Positions 8,182 to 17,167 of a DNA stretch of 64,000 nt are shown piece by piece; position 1 is the stretch's first letter, and every line of letters begins with the position of its first letter. The DNA lies in NCBI GenBank assembly GCA_023432405.1, contig JAEYUQ010000007.1:1-64000 (forward strand), written 5' to 3'. This stretch comes from Actinomycetes bacterium. Its GTDB lineage: Bacteria; Actinomycetota; Actinomycetes; Mycobacteriales; Mycobacteriaceae. The notes under the pieces are model-generated. The model was not told the DNA's origin. It made no database searches and worked only from the letters and a program-made list of their open reading frames with translations. Both the position numbers and the translations under genes were made by a program.

Positions 8182-9681
8182 ATGACGTCTCAGGAGAAAA
8201 CCGGGGATATCTCCTCCGGTGGTGTGTCCGCGAGGACTCCAGGAGTGTCTGCGCTGGATCGTTATTTCCATATCAGTGAACGCAGATCCACTGTAGGAAC
8301 AGAGGTGCGCGCCGGAGTCGTGACCTTCTTCGCTATGGCTTATATCGTGCTTCTCAACCCACTGATTTTGGGCTCAGCTCCTGACCGTAATGGCATGGTT
8401 CTAGGGGGTTCCAGAGTAGCGGCCGCCACGGCACTTGCCGCAGGGGTGATGACCATAGTCTTCGGGCTCATAGCGAAATATCCCTTCGGTATTGCTGCAG
8501 GTTTGGGGCTTAACACCCTTGTGGCTGTAACCCTGGTACAAACCCAGGGATTGACCTGGCCAGAGGCTATGGGCCTGGTGGTATTAGACGGCGTCGTCAT
8601 TGTTATTCTGGCCGCCTCAGGATTCCGTTCGGCCGTTTTTGATGCAATCCCACGCTCCATGAAAGCAGCTATGGGAGTGGGTATAGGAATGTTCATCGCC
8701 ATGATTGGCTTGGTGGATTCCGGCTTTGTGCGTCGCCTCCCAGACGCAGCCAACACCACTGTTCCTGTGGGTTTGGGTATCAACGGATCCATTGCTTCCT
8801 GGCCCACCTTCGTTTTTGTGATAGGGCTTGCCATTTCGGGTTTCATGGTGGTGCGCAATATCCGCGGGGGACTGTTTATCGCCATCGTTCTTACTACCAT
8901 CATTGCTATCGTTGTGGAGGCGCTCACAGGTGCTGGCCCCAGTGTGGTCGATGGGCAGGCTCACCCAACTGGGTGGAATATGGCGGTTCCCAGGCTCCCT
9001 GAGTCCTTGGGAGGACTTCCTGATCTATCCATCGTGGGGAGTATTGATCTTTTGGGAGCCTTCACACGCTTAGGGGTACTTACCGCTGTGCTCCTTGTTT
9101 TCACACTGGTTCTGGCTAACTTCTTCGACGCTATGGGCACAATGACAGCCCTGGGCAACCAAGCAGGACTCACAAACAAAGATGGGGTTCTGCCGGATAT
9201 GAAACGTGCTCTCATTGTGGAAGGAGCCGGAGCGGTAGCCGGAGGCTTCGCCTCGGTGTCCTCCAACACGGTGTATGTGGATTCGGCTGCCGGTATCGGG
9301 GACGGGGCGCGAACCGGCCTGGCTAATGTTGTTACCGGAGTGCTGTTCCTGGTTGCTATGTTCCTGACTCCTCTTTATGAGGTTGTACCCATAGAGGCGG
9401 CGGCCCCAGTCCTGGTAGTGGTAGGGGCGATGATGATGGGGCAGGTGCGAGATATTGATTTCAGCACTTTCTCCACCGCTTTTCCGGCATTTCTCACCAT
9501 CGCAGTAATGCCCATGACCTATTCCATTGCCAACGGCATCGGAGTGGGATTCATCTCCTTCACCCTCATGGCAGCCGTTGCGGGGAAAGCGAAATCTGTC
9601 CACTGGATCATGTGGCTGATTTCAGCTCTCTTCGTGGTGTATTTCGCTATGAACCCCATCATGGGAGTTCTGCAAGGCTAG
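8182..9681 (+). CDS. NCS2 family purine permease (AzgA/PbuG type)
   Basis: A 499-residue polytopic membrane transporter of the AzgA-like nucleobase:cation symporter branch, likely for guanine/hypoxanthine or adenine. Seen are ERRSTVGTEVRAGVVTFFAMAYIVLLNP at the N-terminus (typical of the branch), NFFDAMGTMTALGNQAGL, and GGFASVSSNTVYVDSAAGIGDGARTGL, which hold the substrate-binding segments. About 12-14 hydrophobic segments. It follows DUF3027 and precedes the SpoU gene by 14 bases, and may be cotranscribed with it. A purine importer fits with gua and pur genes elsewhere in the window. Confidence 0.92.
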   Translation: MTSQEKTGDISSGGVSARTPGVSALDRYFHISERRSTVGTEVRAGVVTFFAMAYIVLLNPLILGSAPDRNGMVLGGSRVAAATALAAGVMTIVFGLIAKYPFGIAAGLGLNTLVAVTLVQTQGLTWPEAMGLVVLDGVVIVILAASGFRSAVFDAIPRSMKAAMGVGIGMFIAMIGLVDSGFVRRLPDAANTTVPVGLGINGSIASWPTFVFVIGLAISGFMVVRNIRGGLFIAIVLTTIIAIVVEALTGAGPSVVDGQAHPTGWNMAVPRLPESLGGLPDLSIVGSIDLLGAFTRLGVLTAVLLVFTLVLANFFDAMGTMTALGNQAGLTNKDGVLPDMKRALIVEGAGAVAGGFASVSSNTVYVDSAAGIGDGARTGLANVVTGVLFLVAMFLTPLYEVVPIEAAAPVLVVVGAMMMGQVRDIDFSTFSTAFPAFLTIAVMPMTYSIANGIGVGFISFTLMAAVAGKAKSVHWIMWLISALFVVYFAMNPIMGVLQG

Positions 9682-9695
9682 GGGAGACAGAAAGT

Positions 9696-10544
9696 ATGAT
9701 TCGCATACCTATCACTGATCCGCAGGACTCTCGCCTGGACGACGTCCGTGATCTCAATCACTCAGATTCCCGTCCGGATCTTCCCGGGGGAAAAGGCTTG
9801 GTGATTGCGGAGGGTCCGTTGGTGGTATCGCGGCTAGTGGAATCTCGGTTTCCGGTGCGCTGCATTCTTGGTTTCCCCTCCAAGCTTGACGCCTACGAAG
9901 CAGAATATGGTTTTCCAGAGGTTCCTCTCTACGAAGTCTCTCGAGAGGTTTTAGCCCAGGTTGCCGGCTTTGACTTACATCGCGGACTCCTTGCAACGGC
10001 AGATCGGGTTCCTGAGCCTTCGGTGGCAGAGGTTATATCTCAGGCGCGTACCGTGCTGGTGTGTGAAGGTATTGGTGATCATGAGAACATCGGTGCCCTC
10101 TTCCGAAATGCTGCTGGCATGGGGGTAGATGGTGTTGTTTTCGGCGTGGGCAACGCTGATCCCCTCTACCGGCGTGTAGTGCGTGTATCAATGGGCCATG
10201 TTCTGCGAGTTCCCTTTGCTCACACTGGCGGGACGTTTACTACCTGGCAGCGCCATTTGGAAGAACTGCGCCAGGCTGGTTTTCGCCTTGTCTCCTTGAC
10301 TCCCCATTAGGATGCTGTTCACTTGGCAGAAGCTCTCAGAGATTCTGATGGAAAGCCCTGGAAGAAGGTGGCATTTTTAGTAGGGGCTGAAGGACCTGGT
10401 CTTACGGAACACGCCATGCGGGCAACTGATGTGCGAGCCCGAATTCCTATGGCCCCGGGAACTGATTCCCTGAATCTTGCGACAAGCGCGGCGATTGCTT
10501 TTTACGAGAGGGATCGTTCTTTACATGATCCATTTTCCTCGTGA
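9696..10544 (+). pseudogene. SpoU/TrmH-type rRNA methyltransferase split by an in-frame TAG
   Basis: The reading frame from ATG 9696 (GGGGAGA upstream) encodes a SpoU-family RNA 2'-O-methyltransferase: N-terminal substrate-binding part, motif 1 ENIGALFRNAAGMGVDGVVFG, and motif 2 RRVVRVSMGHVLRVPF. A TAG at 10308-10310 then interrupts the frame after LVSLTPH. Without any frameshift the same frame continues to 10544 with motif 3, VGAEGPGLTEHAM and RIPMAPGTDSLNLATSAA, which forms the SAM-binding knot. A truncated product would lack the cofactor site. Either the gene is dead, or TAG is read through. Motif quality on both sides is intact, so the change is recent. It is homologous to Rv0881 by position and motif (recalled). 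Confidence 0.85.
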
Positions 10545-11340
10545 TGGTGTTGCTGAAATGCTCGGCTGTTAGCCGCACCTTTCGCGCCATGCGATAGAGC
10601 TGGGCGTCGTTCAGGGAAGAGGGGCTGTAGCTTTCGTAATCATCGTAGGCGGGAACATCCTCTACACGCGGTGGCTCAGATGTGGTGTTCTCCAACTGCG
10701 GAACCTTGGGGGCGGGGCGGCCGTCGATAGCGTAAGCAACCACATCAATATCTGGGCCAGTGGGGGATATGTCAATCCCTAGCCATGCAGATTGTGCTGC
10801 GTGAACCATGTCCTGAGGGAAGAAGGGGAGGTAAATACCTCCATCAGGATGGGGGACATGTCCAGACCAGAACTCCTGTTCAAAAGGTTCAGGAAGTCCA
10901 ATATCCTCGATGAGTGTGTCTGGGCGTGCGCACAAAGATCGGGTCAGAGTTCCGTTTTCCCAGCGCGCCATACCAGCGAAATCCTGGGGGCCGAAAGCAA
11001 ATGCGCAGACCACCGGGGCTTCAACCCAGGTGCGATACTCCAGCGGAAGTGTGCTTAAAGTGGCGGCAACGTCCAGAACTGTTTGGATAACCGTTACTCC
11101 AGGGTAGGCGGCAATATAAAACTCGGAGGCGTCAGTGAGTGCTGAGCGGTTCAGCGGAAATTGCCCAATGACGGTAACCGGCCAGGAGGGGTTGAGCTGA
11201 GCCAGGAATTTCCTCCCAAAACCGCGATCAGCCTTTGGCTGGAGCTCTAACACGCTCCCAGGGTTCTCAGTAGAGATATACCACAAGGTGACAACGCGCT
11301 GGGACGAAGAATCTTCGGGACGGGAAAACGCAGTGGGCAC
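10447..11340 (-). CDS. DUF6928-like protein
   Basis: 297 residues with no signal or membrane segment. The N-terminal part VVTLWYISTENPGSVLELQPKADRGFGRKFLAQLNPSWPVT and FPLNRSA look strongly conserved and match my memory of DUF6928 proteins of Mycobacteriales. The last about 80 residues are low complexity and charged. Its 3' end overlaps the end of the antisense rRNA methyltransferase frame by 98 bases. It starts three bases after the sepH stop, so the two form an operon. The function is unknown. Confidence 0.65.
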   Translation of the reverse strand: MPTAFSRPEDSSSQRVVTLWYISTENPGSVLELQPKADRGFGRKFLAQLNPSWPVTVIGQFPLNRSALTDASEFYIAAYPGVTVIQTVLDVAATLSTLPLEYRTWVEAPVVCAFAFGPQDFAGMARWENGTLTRSLCARPDTLIEDIGLPEPFEQEFWSGHVPHPDGGIYLPFFPQDMVHAAQSAWLGIDISPTGPDIDVVAYAIDGRPAPKVPQLENTTSEPPRVEDVPAYDDYESYSPSSLNDAQLYRMARKVRLTAEHFSNTITRKMDHVKNDPSRKKQSPRLSQDSGNQFPGP

Positions 11341-11343
11341 GAT

Positions 11344-12594
11344 TTACTTCCGAGAGTGCTTTGTGGTGGTGCGGATTCCAAGGAGAACATCCTCCCACCG
11401 AGGTGCCGTGCTTTTCTTCCTGCGTCGTGGAGCGCTCTGGGGGGTTGTGGGGTCGGGGTTAAGCAGGAAGGAATCTTCGGTTTCCTTCTCAGTACCCTGT
11501 TCCTGAGCGACGCCGTTCTTCGCTGGGACATCAGTTAGTGCTGAAGCGGACTGGCTTGTCTCCGAAAGGGAGATCTGAGCCGGGCTGTTTTCCTCATCGG
11601 AGTCAGTGGGGCGGAGGTTTTCCGGGCGCTGAGGGTCTTCGGTGTGTTGGCTATCGAGAGGAGTGTCGGGATTATCCAGGGCATCTGCAGAACGGTTGAT
11701 TATAGGTTGCAGAGAAGTGATGGTAGCCAGTCTGCGCACTGGACGAACAAAGTTAGGATCAATCAAATCTGCAGCCTCTGCATTGGCAGGTTCCACAGTG
11801 GACTGGCCGTTTTTTTCACGATGAATTCTCCACTGCGCAGTGATGAGGCTGAGGCCTTGATTCCAGCTCAGCCGCACAATCCACTGTTTACTCTCATCTC
11901 GATAGGAATCCCACTGAGCTGAACTGAGCTTAGAATTTCTGGAGGCAAATGCCTGAGCCAGCACCTCATAGAGTGTCTCAGAGGAGGGTTTGTCATCAAT
12001 GATGGGGTAGGCGTGCTTTGCGGTTTCGGCCATGCCTTCTCGTTCAGCAAGAACCGGATACGCATAGGGTTCCACTCTTGACTCAGCAACGTTCATTATC
12101 TCGGCTAATTCCTTGACCGACGCGCCGCCACGAATACGGTCTTGAATCTCCCGAGGGCGCATGGATAAAGGACGAGTAAATGCGGGATCAATTTCGCGCT
12201 CAGGGCGTACGTCGAGAGACTCCTCGGAAGCCTCCTCAGTGGGGGAGCTTTCTTCCGCAGAAGTCTCGTTAATGTCAGGGGCTATCTGGGCACAATGGAG
12301 CAGGTCCTGCTGTTGCATTGTGGCCTCAACGATGTCCTCGGTTTCTACCTGAGGATGGGCATGGTCATCAGCGTCAGATTCGCCGTCTTCACGGGCAGTG
12401 ATGTCAGAATCAGTGTTGAGGTCTGAGGTTACCTGGTGCTGGGGATCGAGGCACTGGCGCAACGTGTCTCGCGCGGCGTCGTCAAGGACAAGGAAGAATT
12501 CTTCACCGCAGTCAGAGGTATCCCCCTCAGAGGCAGTACTGAGAACCAGTGACGTGTGGGTTGATTCACCACTAATAACAAACAGTTCCCGCAT
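11344..12594 (-). CDS. sepH: SepH-like septation protein (DUF3071)
   Basis: 416 residues. The N-terminal domain, MRELFVISGES to FFLVLDDAARDTLRQ, and the following helix-turn-helix segment, LSMRPREIQDRIRGGASVKELAEI, with PVLAEREGMAETAKHAYP, are the hallmarks of DUF3071/SepH, which binds FtsZ and aids division in actinobacteria. A long acidic disordered region leads to a basic C-terminal motif, RRRKKSTAPRWEDVLLG, also typical. The ATG at 12594 matches the family N-terminus; an in-frame ATG six codons upstream is possible. It lies upstream of the DUF6928 gene and downstream of serC on the same strand. Confidence 0.85.
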   Translation of the reverse strand: MRELFVISGESTHTSLVLSTASEGDTSDCGEEFFLVLDDAARDTLRQCLDPQHQVTSDLNTDSDITAREDGESDADDHAHPQVETEDIVEATMQQQDLLHCAQIAPDINETSAEESSPTEEASEESLDVRPEREIDPAFTRPLSMRPREIQDRIRGGASVKELAEIMNVAESRVEPYAYPVLAEREGMAETAKHAYPIIDDKPSSETLYEVLAQAFASRNSKLSSAQWDSYRDESKQWIVRLSWNQGLSLITAQWRIHREKNGQSTVEPANAEAADLIDPNFVRPVRRLATITSLQPIINRSADALDNPDTPLDSQHTEDPQRPENLRPTDSDEENSPAQISLSETSQSASALTDVPAKNGVAQEQGTEKETEDSFLLNPDPTTPQSAPRRRKKSTAPRWEDVLLGIRTTTKHSRK

Positions 12595-12763
12595 ACTCGT
12601 CTTTGTCCCCATCAAAAATCTCACATGACAGCCTGCCGTCAACTTTAATGCACCGGGCATGATAAAGGAGAGCGAGAAACTCCGGCGGGCACAATGTCTT
12701 CCTGCAGTGCTTAGGCATCTCTACTCATGGCTTCGTGCCACAAGTAGAGATAGGAGAAAGTGA

Positions 12764-13903
12764 CTATCGAGCTGCCCAGCCCTGATCCAGAATGTAATCA
12801 AGGGCGCCAGTGAGTTTTTCGACATCTTCGGCATCAATGGCAGGGAAGAGGCCAATACGCAGCTGGTTCCTACCAAGCTTGCGGTAGCTTTCCGTATCGA
12901 CAATCCCGTTTTCCCGCAAGATAGCAGCAAGCTGATTGGCGTCCACTCCGTCCTCGAAGTCAATGGTGGCAACCACTAGGGAGCGCTTCTCGGGATCAGA
13001 CACATAAGGGGTAGCTTCGCTGCGCTTTTCTGCCCAGTCGTAGACAATGCTGGAGTTCTTCGTGGTGCGCTCCACCATGCCTGCCAAACCACCGTTGGCA
13101 TTCATCCACTGCACCTGGTTGGCGAGCATGAGAAGTGTGCCTACGGCGGGAGTGTTATAGGTCTGGTTCTTCCGAGAGTTATCCACCGCTGTCTTGAGGT
13201 TCAGGAAGGCCGGGATGAAACGATCCGAGGCAGCAATGCTTTCAATCCTGTCGATGGCTGCAGGGCTCATCAAGGACACCCAAAGGCCACCGTCGGCTGC
13301 GTAACACTTTTGAGGAGAGAAGTAATAAACATCGGCCTCCTCGGGGGCGAGAGGAAGTCCACCAGAACCAGAAGTGGCGTCGATAAGGACAAGAGGATTA
13401 CCGGGGGTGGACGGACGGTTCACGGGAACCATCACGCCAGTGGAGGTTTCATTGTGCGCCCACGCGACAACATCCACATCAGTGACTGAGTCCAATTCCG
13501 CCACGGAGGGTGCAGTTCCGTAGTCACTGTCAATGACCACAGGATCTTCCAACCAGGGTGCCTGGGCTGCAGCTTTGGCGAATTTCGAGGAGAACTCTCC
13601 GAAGCTGAGGTGTGCAGACCGTTTTTGGATGAGGCCGAAAGTGGCAGCATCCCAAAAAGCAGTAGCTCCACCGAGGGACATCACAATCTCGTAGCCCTCG
13701 GGCAAGCCGAAGAGCTCCGAGAGACCTTCGCGGATGTCTCCCACAACGTTCTTGACAGCTGGCTTGCGATGGGAAGTTCCCATGATGGATACGCCGCCGC
13801 CAAGGATGGCTTGAATCTGCTCCGGGCGGACTTTTGACGGTCCGCAACCGAAACGTCCATCGTGGGGGATGAGATCCTGAGGAATGGAGTGGTCTGCAGT
13901 CAT
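12764..13903 (-). CDS. serC: Phosphoserine aminotransferase
   Basis: Class V PLP enzyme for serine (and pyridoxine) biosynthesis, 379 residues. It has the actinobacterial SerC opening IPHDGRFGCGPSKVRPEQ, MGTSHRKPAVKNVVGDIREGL, WAHNETSTGVMVP, and the cofactor lysine in FSPQKCYAADGG. The C-terminus has GRNQLRIGLFPAIDAEDVEKL. The start at 13903 is chosen because AAAGGGATTG lies upstream and the codons before it look random. It is divergent from gltA. Confidence 0.95.
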   Translation of the reverse strand: MTADHSIPQDLIPHDGRFGCGPSKVRPEQIQAILGGGVSIMGTSHRKPAVKNVVGDIREGLSELFGLPEGYEIVMSLGGATAFWDAATFGLIQKRSAHLSFGEFSSKFAKAAAQAPWLEDPVVIDSDYGTAPSVAELDSVTDVDVVAWAHNETSTGVMVPVNRPSTPGNPLVLIDATSGSGGLPLAPEEADVYYFSPQKCYAADGGLWVSLMSPAAIDRIESIAASDRFIPAFLNLKTAVDNSRKNQTYNTPAVGTLLMLANQVQWMNANGGLAGMVERTTKNSSIVYDWAEKRSEATPYVSDPEKRSLVVATIDFEDGVDANQLAAILRENGIVDTESYRKLGRNQLRIGLFPAIDAEDVEKLTGALDYILDQGWAAR

Positions 13904-14090
13904 CGGTATGACAATCCCTTTCCAAAAAAAAGAAACAACTGGTGGAACAAGTGTAAAGCTAATCCACTTCAGAAGGCGCAATCCTGGGTATGTGGTGGTG
14001 GATAAAAATATGTCTCTGATGGGGGTACTTGAGAGGGGTAAAAGCGCCCGAATGGTGACATATCCGCATCGACGCTTGACATAGCAAGGG

Positions 14091-14099
14091 TGCTAGCAT
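14091..14099 (+). promoter_or_regulatory. Extended -10 of the gltA promoter
   Basis: TGCTAGCAT fits the actinobacterial TGNTANNNT pattern and would give a leader of about 28 bases before the gltA ATG. A TTGACA at 14076 is only 12 bases away and so is probably not the paired -35. Confidence 0.4.
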
Positions 14100-14133
14100 G
14101 GGGGGCAAGTTTTACTGCTAGGAAGGGATAACT

Positions 14134-15420
14134 ATGGCAGCAGATAATGGTAAAGCCGTACTCTCATACGCTGGCAAAGAGTATGAAATGGACATCATCA
14201 AGTCCACCGCCGGCAACAGCGGATTCGATAGCAGAAAGGTCTTTGCCGATACAGGGTTAGTTGCTTATGACCCAGGGTACGGCAGCACCGGGTCCACATC
14301 CTCTAACATCACCTTCATTGATGGAGCTGAGGGAATTCTTCGCTACCGCGGCTATGACATTGCCGATCTTGCAGAGAACGCCACCTTTAATGAGGTTTCT
14401 TACCTCCTCATCAAGGGTGAGCTGCCCAATCAGGAACAGCTTTCTGACTTCAACCGAGAAATCCGTCACCACACACTGTTGGATGAGGACTTCAAGGCTC
14501 AGTTCAAGGTGTTCCCCCGTAATGCCCACCCGATGTCGGTGCTAGCTTCCTCTGTCAATATTCTTTCTACCTACTATCAGGATCAGCTGGATCCCCTGGA
14601 TGAAGCCCAGCTGGACAAAGCCACCGTTCGGCTTATGGCTAAGGTGCCAATGTTGGCTGCCTACGCCTACAGGGCGTCGCGGGGTCTTCCCTATATGTAT
14701 CCGGACAACTCTCTCAACGCTCGTGAGAACTTCTTCCGGATGATGTTCGGCTATCCCACGGAGCCCTACGAAGTAGATCCTGTGATGGTTGATGCCCTTG
14801 ACAAGCTGCTGATTCTGCAGGCCGACCATGAGCAGAACTGCTCCACCTCGACTGTGCGCATGATTGGTTCCTCTCAGGCCAATATGTTTGTTGCTATCGC
14901 TGGTGGTATCAACGCTCTGTCTGGCCCCTTGCATGGTGGGGCTAACCAGGCAGTACTGGAGATGCTTGAGGAGATTCACAATAACGGTGGCGATGCTACC
15001 GAGTTCATGACGCGCGTGAAGAATAAGGAGCGCGGTGTGAAGCTTATGGGCTTCGGGCACCGTGTGTATCGCAACTACGACCCGCGTGCGAAAGTTGCCA
15101 AGCAAGTGGCGCATGAGGTTCTGGATCATCTCGGTGGGGATGAGTATTTGGATCTTGCCATGAAGCTGGAAGAGATTGCTCTGAAGGATGATTACTTCAT
15201 TTCTCGGAAGCTCTACCCGAATGTGGACTTCTACACCGGACTGACCTACCGCGCCCTGGGCTTCAAACCAGATTTCTTTACGGTGCTGTTTGCTATTGGA
15301 CGTTTGCCGGGATGGATTGCTCAGTACCGCGAGCAACTGGCAGATAACAAGATTTGCCGTCCTCGTCAGGTTTACACTGGTGAGCTGTATCGTCCGGTGA
15401 CTCCTCGGTCCGAGCGTTAG
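14134..15420 (+). CDS. gltA: Citrate synthase, type II
   Basis: A 428-residue citrate synthase that condenses oxaloacetate and acetyl-CoA at the entry of the TCA cycle. The catalytic His residues are in ADHEQNCSTSTVR and GFGHRVYRNYDPRA, and the Asp is in NVDFYTG. The N-terminal beta-rich domain (YAGKEYEMDIIKST, GSTSSNITFIDGAEGILRYRGYDI) marks the hexameric type II form. ATG with GGAAGGGAT upstream. It is followed 52 bases later by the FKBP gene, a pairing also recalled in C. glutamicum. Confidence 0.97.
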   Translation: MAADNGKAVLSYAGKEYEMDIIKSTAGNSGFDSRKVFADTGLVAYDPGYGSTGSTSSNITFIDGAEGILRYRGYDIADLAENATFNEVSYLLIKGELPNQEQLSDFNREIRHHTLLDEDFKAQFKVFPRNAHPMSVLASSVNILSTYYQDQLDPLDEAQLDKATVRLMAKVPMLAAYAYRASRGLPYMYPDNSLNARENFFRMMFGYPTEPYEVDPVMVDALDKLLILQADHEQNCSTSTVRMIGSSQANMFVAIAGGINALSGPLHGGANQAVLEMLEEIHNNGGDATEFMTRVKNKERGVKLMGFGHRVYRNYDPRAKVAKQVAHEVLDHLGGDEYLDLAMKLEEIALKDDYFISRKLYPNVDFYTGLTYRALGFKPDFFTVLFAIGRLPGWIAQYREQLADNKICRPRQVYTGELYRPVTPRSER

Positions 15421-15472
15421 AGCCTGCAAGGCTTTGAGTCTGAGATCGAATACCAAGCGAAGAGGGAAGACA

Positions 15473-15844
15473 ATGGCAGGTCTAGAAAAGCCCACAGTAG
15501 ATATTCCGAGTGGTCCTCCTCCTGAGGATCTTGTTGTGGAAGATATCCTCATCGGTGATGGTGAGGAAGCAGTGCCAAATGCAACTGTTGAAGTTCACTA
15601 CGTGGGCGTTGACTACGAGACAGGTCAGCAGTTCGATTCCTCCTGGGATAGGGGACAGTCTCTAGAGTTTCCTCTTTCAGGATTGATTGCTGGCTGGCAG
15701 GATGGCATCCCCGGTATGAGGGTAGGTGGGCGGCGTAAACTTATCATCCCCCCGCTTCAGGCGTATGGCCCAGAAGGCACTGGTCACCCGCTTGCTGGGA
15801 GAACCTTAGTTTTCGTCATTGACCTGCTGAAAACCGGGAAATAA
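15473..15844 (+). CDS. FKBP-type peptidyl-prolyl cis-trans isomerase
   Basis: A small cytoplasmic FKBP of 123 residues, a single domain. Seen are VEVHYVGVDYETGQQFDSSWDRG, the FPLSGLIAGWQDGIPGMRVGGRRKLIIPP segment that lines the active site, YGPEGTGHPLAGRTLVFVIDLL. It catalyses proline isomerisation in protein folding. The ATG at 15473 has GAGGGAAGA upstream; an in-frame ATG at 15434 is too close to gltA and adds random residues. Confidence 0.95.
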   Translation: MAGLEKPTVDIPSGPPPEDLVVEDILIGDGEEAVPNATVEVHYVGVDYETGQQFDSSWDRGQSLEFPLSGLIAGWQDGIPGMRVGGRRKLIIPPLQAYGPEGTGHPLAGRTLVFVIDLLKTGK

Positions 15845-15860
15845 CTTCTGTTTACTCGCG

Positions 15861-15889
15861 TTGCTCTGACCACAGCTGCGCGGTATGAT
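15861..15889 (+). promoter_or_regulatory. Leaderless promoter for the second serine hydrolase
   Basis: TTGCTC at 15861-15866 and TATGAT at 15884-15889 are 17 bases apart. The GTG start at 15898 is eight bases beyond, so the mRNA would begin at or next to the start codon. Confidence 0.55.
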
Positions 15890-15897
15890 TCCGATTT

Positions 15898-17004
15898 GTG
15901 ATTTTCGCGCGGTCAGTTCTTGGGGAGGAAGCTTCTTCCTCCCATTCCCATTCTTTAAGACGTCTTCTTCTTTCTGGTGTGGCCATTATTGGACTCGTAG
16001 GCGGAAGCGTTGTGGGCTTGGATACCGCACAAAAAAATAAGTCAGGTAACCATCTGAATCCTCTTGCTTCCGCTCAGGCCTTACCTCTTGGTACTGGACC
16101 AATTTCTCAGAAGGTCCTGGATGAACGCACGGCCACCCTTTTAAGTGCCACTGAGAGAACCACCTCAGATTCTCATACCGTTCTTTTAGAGGTGCCGGGT
16201 GGAGAAGAAACTAGCCAGGTTGAAATCACTTATCTGCGGCTTTCAGATGGTCTAAGAATGGCTACCAATTCAGAAAATCAATTGATGCCTGGACTGAGCC
16301 TTGTCAAGCTTTTTATTGCTGACTACGTGCTGGATCATGGGAGTTCTAGTGCCCGTAAGAAAATCACTCGTATGATCCGTACGTCCAGTGACACACTGGC
16401 AACTGAATTATTTAAGGATTATCCCGAGAGTATCTCGGTGACTGCTGAAAAATATGGTTTGAGCCATACTCGTTCTGGTCAGCGGTGGGGCACGTCGGAG
16501 ACGTCTACGAGCGACGTCGTGAAGTTCTTGAAGCAGCTGAAAAAGAACAGCCCTACTTCTCCGATACTTCAGGCCATGAAAACTACCAGTCTTATTGCTG
16601 AGGACGGTACCGAGCAGAATTACGGTACCTCTGTACTTCCTCGCGTGAAGGGAACTAAGTTTGGCTGGTCCGATGATAAGGACATCCACTCTTCGATTTC
16701 CTTTGGGGATGACTTCATTGTGGCCGCATACACCGTGGGGTCAGCCTCAGATTTGACCGATCTGGTGCAGCAGACTTTAGGGAATTTTCCTGCCGATGGG
16801 TTGCTGCCTCAGGTCAAGAGCGTTCAGCAGAACCTGGGGCCGAAGGTTCTCAGCCCTGGGCATGGTCTTAAGGGGAAGCTTGAAGAAGTAGATCCAGAAG
16901 AGCTTGTAGCACCCGAGGTTAACGAGGCGTTCAGAAACTACTTCAAGAACAATAGTTCCGCAGTTCAGGAATTGGAAACAGCCGTAGAGAAAGCTCGACC
17001 GTAG
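15898..17004 (+). CDS. Exported serine hydrolase (beta-lactamase fold)
   Basis: 368 residues. Basic N-terminus, one hydrophobic segment at about 22-42 (signal peptide or anchor), then a penicillin-recognising fold with SLVK as the Ser-x-x-Lys motif, SSD in IRTSSDTLATEL at the SxN place, and KFGW in the KTG position. The canonical KTG is therefore altered. The substrate is unknown; a role at the cell wall is likely. The GTG at 15898 is placed by the promoter at leaderless distance. It shares its fold with the gene at 2575-3544, but the two are not close copies. Confidence 0.75.
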   Translation: MIFARSVLGEEASSSHSHSLRRLLLSGVAIIGLVGGSVVGLDTAQKNKSGNHLNPLASAQALPLGTGPISQKVLDERTATLLSATERTTSDSHTVLLEVPGGEETSQVEITYLRLSDGLRMATNSENQLMPGLSLVKLFIADYVLDHGSSSARKKITRMIRTSSDTLATELFKDYPESISVTAEKYGLSHTRSGQRWGTSETSTSDVVKFLKQLKKNSPTSPILQAMKTTSLIAEDGTEQNYGTSVLPRVKGTKFGWSDDKDIHSSISFGDDFIVAAYTVGSASDLTDLVQQTLGNFPADGLLPQVKSVQQNLGPKVLSPGHGLKGKLEEVDPEELVAPEVNEAFRNYFKNNSSAVQELETAVEKARP

Positions 17005-17021
17005 ATTGTGGCAGGAAGTTT

Positions 17022-17060
17022 CTCCTGGTTGAGAGGCTATTACTCCTGGTTGAGAGGCTA
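17022..17060 (+). repeat. Tandem repeat CTCCTGGTTGAGAGGCTA
   Basis: The 18-base unit occurs at 17022-17039 and 17043-17060 (period 21). A relative lies at 35724-35745, also just beyond a gene end. It is in the gap between the convergent serine hydrolase and DUF1906 genes. Confidence 0.75.
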
Positions 17061-17167
17061 CCGCGTGCAGTAGTGGGGGGTAATCCCTAGTTGTGATGAA
17101 TAGGGCCTCTGTCTCTGATGAATAAGCCGCCCGTGGCCACAGTCGGCGGGGCGGCGGCCCTGGGGTG

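Noticed and set aside
8340..8964. Long minus-strand frames within the purine permease
   Set aside because: Antisense to an intact NCS2 permease; the composition is the reverse of membrane codons and no family is recognisable.
14542..15552. A 336-codon open frame on the minus strand across gltA
   Set aside because: It is fully antisense to a clear citrate synthase gene and has no motif or signal of its own; a shadow of codon bias.
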